From assembly GCA_029433345.1 (NCBI GenBank), contig JAQTHY010000001.1, positions 1,240,001 to 1,304,000 of the forward strand: a stretch of DNA of 64,000 bases, written 5' to 3'. Both the position numbers and the translations under genes were made by a program. Below the pieces are notes generated by a model. That model saw nothing but the letters and a program-made list of their open reading frames with translations. It did no database searches and was not told the DNA's origin. Every line of letters begins with the position of its first letter. Position 1 is the stretch's first letter. The stretch comes from Orbaceae bacterium ESL0727. GTDB taxonomy: Bacteria; Pseudomonadota; Gammaproteobacteria; Enterobacterales; Orbaceae. Below, one piece after another: positions 57,353 through 64,000 of this stretch.

Positions 57353-57946
57353 ATGAAAAGTTTTTTATTTATTGTTGGATTATTTGCCTGTTTTGCTGTG
57401 TCGGCGGGTGATAAAGAGCTGTTACAGCAACGCTTAGATAAAATTGATGGTTTTTATGCTCGCTTTAGCCAAGATGTCAAAACAGCTGATAACCAACCTG
57501 TTCAGCAGGGGAAAGGTGATCTCTGGGTGACGCGCCCTAACTATTTTAATTGGACGATGAATGAACCCGATGTGACATCGATTATTTCTGATGGCAAAAA
57601 TATGTGGGTTTATACGCCCGCGGTTGAGCAAGTGAGTATTATGTCCTTAAATAAAGCGGTAGATAATCGTCTATTACTGCTGATTACTGATAGTCATAGT
57701 CCAATTTGGGCGGCATATAATGTCTCTCGCAAACAAGATGCATTTACCTTAAAACCGACTGATGGTTCGAATCAAGATTTTATTATTTCTGTATTACCGA
57801 CCGGTATGATTGCCAATTTCACCATTATTGATGAAGATGGGCAGCGCAGTTTTTATGATCTCTCCCATCAAGAATTGGGCAAAGTGGATCTGCAAAAATT
57901 TCAATTCACACCACCAGCTGGGGTCACCATTGATGATCAAAGATAA
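57353..57946 (+). CDS. lolA: Outer-membrane lipoprotein carrier LolA
   Basis: LolA shuttles lipoproteins through the periplasm from LolCDE to LolB. The 197-residue product has a signal peptide (cut near AVSA), then LQQRLDKIDGFYARFSQDVK, GKGDLWVTRPNYFNWTMNEP, SDGKNMWVYTPAVEQVSI and the C-terminal KFQFTPPAGVTIDDQR. The frame opens at a TTG 57347, but ATG 57353 has AAGGA 6 bases upstream. It supplies the lipoproteins BamD, BamE and LptE encoded elsewhere in the window. Confidence 0.95.
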   Translation: MKSFLFIVGLFACFAVSAGDKELLQQRLDKIDGFYARFSQDVKTADNQPVQQGKGDLWVTRPNYFNWTMNEPDVTSIISDGKNMWVYTPAVEQVSIMSLNKAVDNRLLLLITDSHSPIWAAYNVSRKQDAFTLKPTDGSNQDFIISVLPTGMIANFTIIDEDGQRSFYDLSHQELGKVDLQKFQFTPPAGVTIDDQR

Positions 57947-58014
57947 TACTTTATTATCATTATAGATATTAGATATTAGATATTATAGATGTTATCAATG
58001 CGATAGATGATATC

Positions 58015-58070
58015 GATGTTTCAGAGTTACTATACGTTTATGTCAAATATTTTAAGGATAATTCAGCTAA
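58015..58070 (+). repeat. Dispersed intergenic repeat, copy 5
   Basis: GATGTTTCAGAGTTACTA, TACGTTTATGTCAAATAT and, after a short gap, ATAATTCAGCTAAATT. With copy 3 it defines an element of at least 56 bases. A TAGATATTAGATATTAGATA microsatellite lies just upstream (57963-57985). Confidence 0.75.
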
Positions 58071-58200
58071 ATTGAAATTAAGGATGTAGCGCCATTTTAC
58101 ATTTAGTAAATTAACTAATTGTATTTTAATGAAATATCTAAAATAGATTGATTAGCGATACGCGTTTATTTGCTTTAGCGGTGATTATGTTGATTAACCT

Positions 58201-58226
58201 CTAAAAAGCCACCCGAAGGTGGCTTT
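58201..58226 (-). terminator. Terminator of pckA
   Basis: AAAGCCACC and GGTGGCTTT form a 9-bp stem with a 4-base loop, followed on the minus strand by TTTAG (58205-58201). Confidence 0.85.
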
Positions 58227-58265
58227 GGCGTTAGATGAGAGACGTGATTATCTTCATCCATGATC

Positions 58266-59849
58266 TTAAAGTTGAGGACCTGTTGCAACTAATTTTTTCC
58301 CTTCATCATTCGTCGCAAATTTTTCGAAATTCTTAATATATTTTGCGGCTAACACTTTTGCTTTGACTTCCCACTGGGATGCATCAGCATAAGATGATCT
58401 TGGATCTAAGATATCGGACACATTATCTAAATGTGTCGGATAGGTCAGGTTGAGATAAGGAAGAGTCGTTGTGGCTGCGTTTTCGATAGAACCGTCAATA
58501 ATCGCATCAACAATAGCGCGCGTATCTTTTAGCGAAATCCGTTTGCCGGTCCCATTCCACCCCGTGTTCACTAAATAGACTTTAGTATGATGTTGCTGCA
58601 TTTTTTGTTCTAACGTTTTTGCATAAACAGTTGGATGCAAGGATAAGAACGCTTGCCCAAATGCGGCAGAAAAGTTAGGTGTTGGCTCGGTTACACCATT
58701 TTCGGTGCCTGCTAATTTCGACGTATAGCCAGAGATAAAATAATATTTAGCTTGCTCTGAATTTAATATCGAAACGGGTGGTAATACACCAAATGCATCG
58801 GCAGATAGATAGATGATTTTATTGGCATGTCCCGCTTTTGATGGCAGAACAATCTTATTGATATGATAGATAGGATACGAAACACGGGTATTTTCGGTAA
58901 TCGATTTATCCGCAAAATCAGGTACGCCATTTTTAATGACAACATTTTCTAATAATGCATCTCGTCTGATTGCCGACCAGATATCCGGTTCTTTTTCTTC
59001 ACTTAAATCGATCACTTTTGCATAACAGCCGCCTTCATAGTTAAAGACACCGTTAGCATCCCAGCCATGTTCGTCATCACCGATTAGATATCTTTTTGGA
59101 TCAGCCGATAATGTGGTTTTACCTGTCCCCGATAAACCAAAGAATACGGCGACATCACCTTGTTCGCCAACATTAGCCGAACAGTGCATTGAGGCAATGC
59201 CTTTTAATGGATTGTAATAGTTCATCATTGAGAACATTCCCTTCTTCATTTCGCCCCCATACCACGTGCCACCAATAATTTGGATTTTTTCGGTGAGGTT
59301 GAACATAACAAAGTTTTCGGAATGTAAACCCTGTTTTTGCCAATGAGGATTGACGGTTTTAGAACCATTCATCACGATAAAATCAGGTTCGCCAAAATTG
59401 GCGATCTCATATGCATTAGGACGAATAAACATATTCGTCACAAAATGTGCCTGCCAAGCCACTTCCATAATAAAGCGTACTTTCATGCGCGTATCTAAAT
59501 TGGTACCACAAAAAGCATCCACGACATACAATTTTTTATTCGATAATTGATCAGTCACTAATTTTTTACACGAATCAAAAATCGCTTTAGTGGTTTCTTG
59601 ATTGTTTTCCCACCAAACGGTATCTTGAGTAGTCGCATCTTTGACGATATATTTATCTTTAGGTACTCTACCTGTAAACTTACCTGTGTTAACCGCAACT
59701 GCGCCAAGAGAAGTTAATTCTCCTTTCTCAAAACCTGCCGCGTTTGCCTGCATCTCATCTTGATATAATCTTTCATATCCAGGATTATGAATAATATCTA
59801 TGGTTCCTGTGATACCAAGCTTTTCGAGTGATTTTTTTAATTGTTCCAT
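58266..59849 (-). CDS. pckA: ATP-dependent phosphoenolpyruvate carboxykinase
   Basis: PckA converts oxaloacetate and ATP to PEP and CO2 in gluconeogenesis; in some anaerobes it runs towards oxaloacetate. The 527-residue product (540 in E. coli) has [11 protein letters not shown], the P-loop [13 protein letters not shown] at 238-250, the metal-binding DDEHGWD and YTSKLAGTE. It is monocistronic with its own terminator. Without fermentation genes in view the direction of the reaction is not decided. Confidence 0.97.
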   Translation of the reverse strand: MEQLKKSLEKLGITGTIDIIHNPGYERLYQDEMQANAAGFEKGELTSLGAVAVNTGKFTGRVPKDKYIVKDATTQDTVWWENNQETTKAIFDSCKKLVTDQLSNKKLYVVDAFCGTNLDTRMKVRFIMEVAWQAHFVTNMFIRPNAYEIANFGEPDFIVMNGSKTVNPHWQKQGLHSENFVMFNLTEKIQIIGGTWYGGEMKKGMFSMMNYYNPLKGIASMHCSANVGEQGDVAVFFGLSGTGKTTLSADPKRYLIGDDEHGWDANGVFNYEGGCYAKVIDLSEEKEPDIWSAIRRDALLENVVIKNGVPDFADKSITENTRVSYPIYHINKIVLPSKAGHANKIIYLSADAFGVLPPVSILNSEQAKYYFISGYTSKLAGTENGVTEPTPNFSAAFGQAFLSLHPTVYAKTLEQKMQQHHTKVYLVNTGWNGTGKRISLKDTRAIVDAIIDGSIENAATTTLPYLNLTYPTHLDNVSDILDPRSSYADASQWEVKAKVLAAKYIKNFEKFATNDEGKKLVATGPQL

Positions 59850-60291
59850 AATTCCAACTTATGATATGTGTTGTGAGTTTGCCTTAACACAGAGCGTGAT
59901 CGAATCTGTGTCGTGAGTTAATTTACAAGCATTATCATTTTGGCTTGTAAGCTATTATAACTTGAAATTTTTCTATTAGATAACCCAGTTTGGTAAAATT
60001 ATTTTTTAACTTTGCATGGCTGAACAATAAAATCTCATTCAACAGAATTCTTATGCTAACTAACGCTTATCCTGCATAATTTTCACTCAAGATAGTATCC
60101 ATTCCAGATAACGCGCATTTAAGATAAAATGTCTAAACGTATTAAGCTAAAACGGGATGCGGATAAATGGGGAGATAGTGACGGAGTAAATTCGGTGGGT
60201 ACAACGCGTGTAGTCAGTATTGCCTTCTTTGTTGAGTGCAATACTGACGAATTAAATTATTTCTGTTTTATCGGCTTTGCAAATAAATAAG
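59850..60291. promoter_or_regulatory. pckA upstream region
   Basis: This 442-base gap has an inverted repeat ACACAG (59887-59892) with CTGTGT (59906-59911) 38 bases upstream of the pckA start. It is not a good CRP site. No gene or structured RNA was seen in the remainder. Confidence 0.35.
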
Positions 60292-60833
60292 TTAGTGAGC
60301 GTGAATCAAAATCTGTTTTTGTAGCTGTTGGCTATGCTGCAATGATTTTTGGATAATCGCATCGCGAGTATAACCCGAAACCGTTGAAACGCCATATAGA
60401 ATAATCAGTTCTAGATAATTCATTTGCGTATACATTGCCGATTTTCTTACTGATTGTAAAAAGTGATTAATTGTATTGTCGTTATCAGCGTAAAAATTTT
60501 TTTCAGGCTGCCCAACCGTTAAACTAACCAGTAATTTCTTGCCTTTTAATTTGTCCCCTTGTGAACCATACGCAAATTTATAGGTAAATACGCTATCAAA
60601 CCACATTTTTAAAATCGCGGCATATTAAACCAATACATTGGATATTGTAAAACAATCAGATCATGTCTTAGTAATGCCGCTTGTTCTTCTTCTATATTAA
60701 TTTGATAATCAGGATAAAGTTGATGAATATTACGGATTTCTGTATCAGGTAAATGTTGTTGCACACTTTCACTTATCGTTTTATTGGTAATGGAATGATC
60801 TATATCGGGGTGTGCTAATATCATTAATGTCAT
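60292..60833 (-). pseudogene. Flavodoxin-fold NAD(P)H oxidoreductase, frameshifted
   Basis: Two adjoining frames together encode one quinone-reductase-like protein (KefF/MdaB/YwrO group). The first (60833-60609) reads MTLMILAHPDIDHSITNKTI through LIVLQYPMYWFNMPRF and stops; the second (60606-60292) resumes with MWFDSVFTYKFAYG. Inserting one T in the TTTTAAAAA run (60614-60606) restores MPRFLKMWFDSVFTY and a 180-residue protein of normal length. AGGAGG precedes the first ATG. The gene is divergent from an HxlR regulator, a pairing typical of quinone or azo-reductase control. Real inactivation and sequencing error are both possible. Confidence 0.85.
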
Positions 60834-60867
60834 TATTATTCCTCCTAATTAGACTATTATTTTTATG

Positions 60868-60890
60868 GTTACTATTAATTTTATAGTAAC
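60868..60890. promoter_or_regulatory. HxlR operator candidate
   Basis: GTTACTAT (60868-60875) and ATAGTAAC (60883-60890) are perfect inverted repeats 7 bases apart, in the 122-base divergent region between the reductase and the HxlR gene. A second dyad AACTAA-AG-TTAGTT overlaps at 60888-60901. Confidence 0.65.
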
Positions 60891-60955
60891 TAAAGTTAGT
60901 TTATTTAAAAATAGTTTTATGGCAATATCTATCAAAATAGATAGTGGGGATATAT

Positions 60956-61339
60956 ATGAATCAAAATCTGCAAAAAAAGCCAATAGTCTACGAAGGGAAG
61001 TGTTTTGATTGTCCTATAAGCATGGCCATGGCATTAATTGGTGGTAAATGGAAGGGGGTTATTTTGCATTATTTAAAAGATAATCAAAAACGCTTCAATG
61101 AACTAAAAAAAGATATTCCGGCTATCACTGAAATGACGCTCAGTCTACAGCTAAAACAGTTAGAACAAGATGGATTAATCACGCGTCAAGTATTTGGTGA
61201 AAAGCCACCGATTAAAGTTGTGTATGCTTTGACACCTAAAGGACGCGACGTGAGTCCAGTTTTAGATGCGCTCTGTTTGTGGGCAAAAAAGATAAGCGAA
61301 GAAAATATAAGCAAAGAAAGTATGACGCAATCTGTGTAA
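60956..61339 (+). CDS. HxlR family transcriptional regulator
   Basis: A 127-residue winged-helix regulator of the HxlR/DUF24 family. Features are CFDCPISMAMALIGGKWKGVIL, with the conserved N-terminal cysteine that senses electrophiles in YodB-type members, FNELKKDIPAITEMTLSLQLKQLEQDGLI (HTH) and KVVYALTPKGRDVSPVL (wing). A GTG at 60944 extends the frame, but ATG 60956 has GGGG 6-7 bases upstream. It is divergent from the broken reductase, which is its probable target. Confidence 0.9.
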   Translation: MNQNLQKKPIVYEGKCFDCPISMAMALIGGKWKGVILHYLKDNQKRFNELKKDIPAITEMTLSLQLKQLEQDGLITRQVFGEKPPIKVVYALTPKGRDVSPVLDALCLWAKKISEENISKESMTQSV

Positions 61340-61526
61340 CAATTTACTCATCATAGAGATAGACATTGAAGTTCTGTCAAGTTAAGCGCTGCTTTGTCTA
61401 AGCATAAGCATATATTGATAGATAAACATAAAATTACTGGTTAAAAAGTAACCCTTATTCTTTTTGAAATTCTTTTTGAGGTATTTTTTGATGATTGGGT
61501 AATTTGTGCAAAGCCTTGTGGGAAAA

Positions 61527-61614
61527 TGGCGGAAGCGCAGAGATTCGAACTCTGGAAGGGTCGCCCCTCGCCGGTTTTCAAGACCGGTGCTTTCAACCGC
61601 TCAGCCACACTTCC
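61527..61614 (-). tRNA. serT: tRNA-Ser (UGA)
   Basis: An 88-nucleotide class II tRNA with a 7-bp acceptor stem (GGAAGTG/CGCTTCC), a long variable arm, T-arm GAGTTCGAATCTC and encoded CCA. The anticodon TGA is at 61580-61578. Sequence closely matches E. coli serT. Confidence 0.97.
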
Positions 61615-61807
61615 GCAATGCCGCAGAATATTAAAGTAGAGCGGACGGTTTGTAAATAGCTAAATTCGAAAAAAGATTTGTTTGCTTTAAATTTCACCAA
61701 TTCCTATGGAATCATTTAGAATAGCCATGCTTTTGTTAGCAAAAATAGTGTTGCATTTTATTTAATTGGGTATAATACGGAGCAAATAAGATACGATTTT
61801 TTGAAAA

Positions 61808-62125
61808 ATGTTAGAACATATTGAAACTGACGAACAAGGTTATTTAAAGAATTGGCAAGATTGGTCAGTTGATCTTGTTGCAGAACTAGCAGAAAAAGAG
61901 TCAATCACATTAACACCAGAACATTGGGAAGTGATTCTGTTTGTGCGTGAATTTTATTTAGAAAATAAAACATCACCGGCTATTCGTCTATTAGTGAAAG
62001 CGATGGAAAAAAAATTTGGTGCCGAAAAGGGGAATAGCCGTTATTTATATAAATTGTTCCCAGAAGGTCCAGCAAAACAGTCAACCAAATTAGCTGGCTT
62101 ACCTAAACCAGTTAAGTGCATATAA
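61808..62125 (+). CDS. tusE: Sulfurtransferase TusE (DsrC family)
   Basis: TusE accepts persulfide sulfur from TusBCD and passes it to MnmA for 2-thiouridine formation in tRNA. The 105-residue product has [65 protein letters not shown] and the invariant C-terminal Cys (LPKPVKCI). The N-terminus is a few residues shorter than in E. coli because an in-frame stop precedes the ATG at 61802. No clear Shine-Dalgarno is seen. Confidence 0.95.
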   Translation: MLEHIETDEQGYLKNWQDWSVDLVAELAEKESITLTPEHWEVILFVREFYLENKTSPAIRLLVKAMEKKFGAEKGNSRYLYKLFPEGPAKQSTKLAGLPKPVKCI

Positions 62126-62144
62126 AATAAAAGGTAATGATGAG

Positions 62145-62438
62145 ATGATAAGATGGAAATTACCTTTATTATTGCTTGCTGTACTGGCGTATTTACAATA
62201 CTCACTTTGGTATGGCAAAAATAATGTCTATGATTATCAGGATAATGTATTACTGCTTGCCAGTTTGCATGATGATAATAATCAACTCAAAGCGCGAAAT
62301 GAACAGATGTTTGCCGAAATCGGCGACTTGCAAAAAGGTTTTGAAGCGGTAGAAGAGCGAGCGCGTAGCCATCTAGGTATGGTAAAGCCGAATGAATATT
62401 TTTATCGTATTATTACCGATTCTAATTCAGAGCAGTAA
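62145..62438 (+). CDS. ftsB: Cell division protein FtsB
   Basis: FtsB is a bitopic inner-membrane protein that joins FtsL and FtsQ in the divisome. The 97-residue product has a short cytoplasmic start, one membrane helix (about 5-20, LPLLLLAVLAYLQYSLW), then a periplasmic leucine-zipper-like coiled coil (about 30-70) and the conserved EERARSHLGMVKPNEYFYRII. It is 9 bases upstream of ispD, the enterobacterial order ftsB-ispD. Confidence 0.95.
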   Translation: MIRWKLPLLLLAVLAYLQYSLWYGKNNVYDYQDNVLLLASLHDDNNQLKARNEQMFAEIGDLQKGFEAVEERARSHLGMVKPNEYFYRIITDSNSEQ

Positions 62439-62447
62439 AGGTTAAAG

Positions 62448-63170
62448 TTGAAAGATATCCTGCAAAATACACAAAAAATAGTGGATAAATCCAAAATAGT
62501 GGCTATCGTGCCGGCGGCAGGGAATGGATCGCGTATGCATTGTGACATCCCAAAGCAATATTTGAAAATTGAATCAAAGACTATTATAGAATACACACTA
62601 CAAAAATTATTAACGCATCCTCAAATCGATCATATTATTGTCGCGATTAATGCGCAGGATGCGATTTTTAATACATTGCCAATTGCGAAAAATCGTCGAA
62701 TTACTGTTGTCACTGGTGGTCTTACCCGTGCAGATTCAGTGCTTGCAGGGTTACAACAGGTTGATGACAATGATTGGGCATTAGTCCATGATGCTGCGCG
62801 GCCTTGTGTGCAGCAAACTGATATAACGGCTTTGATTACAGCTGTTTTGTCAACACAACAAGGTGGTATTTTGGCGACGAAGGTTAGTGATACGATAAAA
62901 CGTGCGTATCCACATGATGCGTGTATTGAATGTTCTGAAGATCGCACTTATTTATGGGCAGCGGCAACGCCACAGCTTTTTAACGCTGGTCAACTAAAGC
63001 GCTGTTTATTGAGTGCCGCGCAAAATGGGATAACGGTTACCGATGAAGCTTCGGCGATTGAGTATGGTGGTGGGCATCCATTATTAGTCGAATGTCGACG
63101 CGATAATATTAAAATTACAAAACCTGAGGATTTGGCGTTAGCCACTTTTTATTTAAAAACGGTTAGTTAA
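62448..63170 (+). CDS. ispD: 2-C-methyl-D-erythritol 4-phosphate cytidylyltransferase
   Basis: IspD makes CDP-methylerythritol in the MEP isoprenoid pathway. The 240-residue product has the CTP-binding VPAAGNGSRM (21-30) and PKQYL, VTGGLTRADSVLAGL, VHDAARPCV and DEASAIEYGG. The start is TTG 62448, supported by AAAGG about 7 bases upstream and by the absence of any in-frame ATG before the catalytic motif. The last codons and stop are part of a 14-bp tandem repeat. Confidence 0.95.
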   Translation: MKDILQNTQKIVDKSKIVAIVPAAGNGSRMHCDIPKQYLKIESKTIIEYTLQKLLTHPQIDHIIVAINAQDAIFNTLPIAKNRRITVVTGGLTRADSVLAGLQQVDDNDWALVHDAARPCVQQTDITALITAVLSTQQGGILATKVSDTIKRAYPHDACIECSEDRTYLWAAATPQLFNAGQLKRCLLSAAQNGITVTDEASAIEYGGGHPLLVECRRDNIKITKPEDLALATFYLKTVS

Positions 63171-63202
63171 AAACAATTAGTTAAAAACGTTTAGTTAAAA
63201 TT
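63161..63202. repeat. Three tandem 14-bp repeats at the ispD stop
   Basis: GGTTAGTTAAAAAC, AATTAGTTAAAAAC and GTTTAGTTAAAATT. The first unit contains the ispD stop codon (GTT AGT TAA). The rest of the 275-base ispD-ispF gap is T-rich with no clear hairpin. Confidence 0.75.
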
Positions 63203-63445
63203 TTTTAATGCAAATTTTTCTTAAAAAGCTTTTTATTTGAAAGCGTTTTCTTTTAAAGAAGGCTTTAGTCAGCCGCGATAATTTAACTAAATTATTTTTT
63301 ATGAAAAGTTTGCTTTAACAAGCTGATCTTTTAACCGCATGGTTTTGTTAACAAGTTTTTATCTGGCAAGAATTTTCGTTTAATCGATAGGTTTGTCATT
63401 AACAACCATCAAATAAGTTTTTACACGTTAATAGGTAGTAAACAT

Positions 63446-63922
63446 ATGAGAATAGGGCACGGCTTTGATGTGCATAAATTTGGTGGTGAAGGCCCCATTA
63501 CCCTTGCTGGGGTAAAAATTCCTTACCAATATGGACTGATTGCACATTCTGATGGTGATGTTGTTTTACATGCCATTACTGATGCATTAATTGGTGCATT
63601 AGCATTAGGGGATATTGGCCAATTATTTCCTGATACCGATCCTAAATATAAAAATATCGATAGTCGATTGTTGTTAAAAGAGGTCTATAAAATGATCCAA
63701 GCAAAAGGTTATCAATTGCTTAATCTAGACACAACGATTATTGCCCAAGAACCCAAAATGGCGCCGCATATTGCGCAAATGCGCGTCAATATTGCAGAAG
63801 ATTTAGGTGTTCATTTTGATCAAATTAGTGTGAAAGCGACCACGACTGAACACTTAGGATTTACAGGCCGTAAAGAAGGCATTGCCTGTGAATCTGTTGT
63901 TTTATTAAAAAAATTGCTATAA
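63446..63922 (+). CDS. ispF: 2-C-methyl-D-erythritol 2,4-cyclodiphosphate synthase
   Basis: IspF closes the cyclic diphosphate, two steps after IspD. The 158-residue trimeric enzyme begins [14 protein letters not shown] with zinc ligands Asp8 and His10, and has His42 in [35 protein letters not shown] is the C-terminal signature. In most gammaproteobacteria ispD and ispF are adjacent or overlapping; here 275 bases separate them, so ispF may have its own promoter. Confidence 0.97.
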   Translation: MRIGHGFDVHKFGGEGPITLAGVKIPYQYGLIAHSDGDVVLHAITDALIGALALGDIGQLFPDTDPKYKNIDSRLLLKEVYKMIQAKGYQLLNLDTTIIAQEPKMAPHIAQMRVNIAEDLGVHFDQISVKATTTEHLGFTGRKEGIACESVVLLKKLL

Positions 63923-63948
63923 ATTCATAATAGGGTAGATTAACTCAT

Positions 63949-64000
63949 ATGCAAAGTATAAGAATGCAATCTTTAATCAAATTATTGCGTCAGAAAGGGA
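63949..64000 (+). CDS. Start of a possible gene cut by the window edge
   Basis: An open frame from ATG 63949 (MQSIRMQSLIKLLRQKG) runs off the right edge. It does not match the start of TruD, the usual gene after ispF. A second ATG is at 63964. Too short to identify. Confidence 0.3.
   Translation, partial: MQSIRMQSLIKLLRQKG

Noticed and set aside
59880-59915. CRP site upstream of pckA
   Set aside because: TGTGA-like halves occur, but none has a TCACA partner at 6-base spacing.

Overview
The window is a chromosomal stretch of an AT-rich gammaproteobacterium. Housekeeping proteins (PpiD, PriA, ClpB, LysP, LeuS, NrdAB, GlnD) read as close relatives of the enterobacterial ones, and the tmRNA encodes the E. 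coli-type tag ANDENYALAA. The low GC, the mixture of enterobacterial gene pairs in rearranged order, and the scattered SinI-like secreted proteins suggest an insect-gut Orbaceae (Gilliamella-like) bacterium; that assignment is inference. No phage, insertion sequence, rRNA or CRISPR array was seen.

Layout. 1-14.8 kb: ppiD, a ComEA-like gene, priA (-), secreted SinI-like protein A with a frameshifted tail, clpB behind a heat-shock-type promoter, a small operon made of a split Tm-1-like module plus a Dabb protein with a divergent TetR regulator, then efpL-ttcA. 15-28 kb: lysP behind a terminator-like hairpin, infA, leuS/lptE-holA-nadD, bamD divergent from rluD-pgeF, bamE, a secreted alpha/beta hydrolase and dusA. 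28-36 kb: eptA-pmrA-pmrB behind a PmrA-box-like repeat, yrbL, rplM-rpsI, an unknown membrane protein and ssrA. 36-50 kb: ghrB, a DMT exporter, mprF-acvB, SinI-like protein B, an aldo/keto reductase, an AEC transporter and glnD. 50-64 kb: nrdAB with paired NrdR-type boxes, SinI-like protein C, rarA divergent from lolA, pckA, a frameshifted flavodoxin-fold reductase with a divergent HxlR regulator, tRNA-Ser(UGA), tusE, ftsB-ispD and ispF.

Themes. Envelope biology dominates: outer-membrane assembly (bamD, bamE, lptE, lolA, ppiD) and cationic-peptide resistance by two routes, lipid A phosphoethanolamine (eptA-pmrAB) and lysyl-phosphatidylglycerol (mprF-acvB). The least-described pieces are the TetR-controlled Tm-1/PEP-hydrolase-like/Dabb operon with a 32-bp palindrome in its promoter region, the three dispersed SinI-like genes, and a five-copy dispersed intergenic repeat (at about 17.05, 22.88, 37.39, 49.65 and 58.03 kb). 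Two genes carry single-base frameshifts at short homopolymers, which may be real decay, phase variation or sequencing error.
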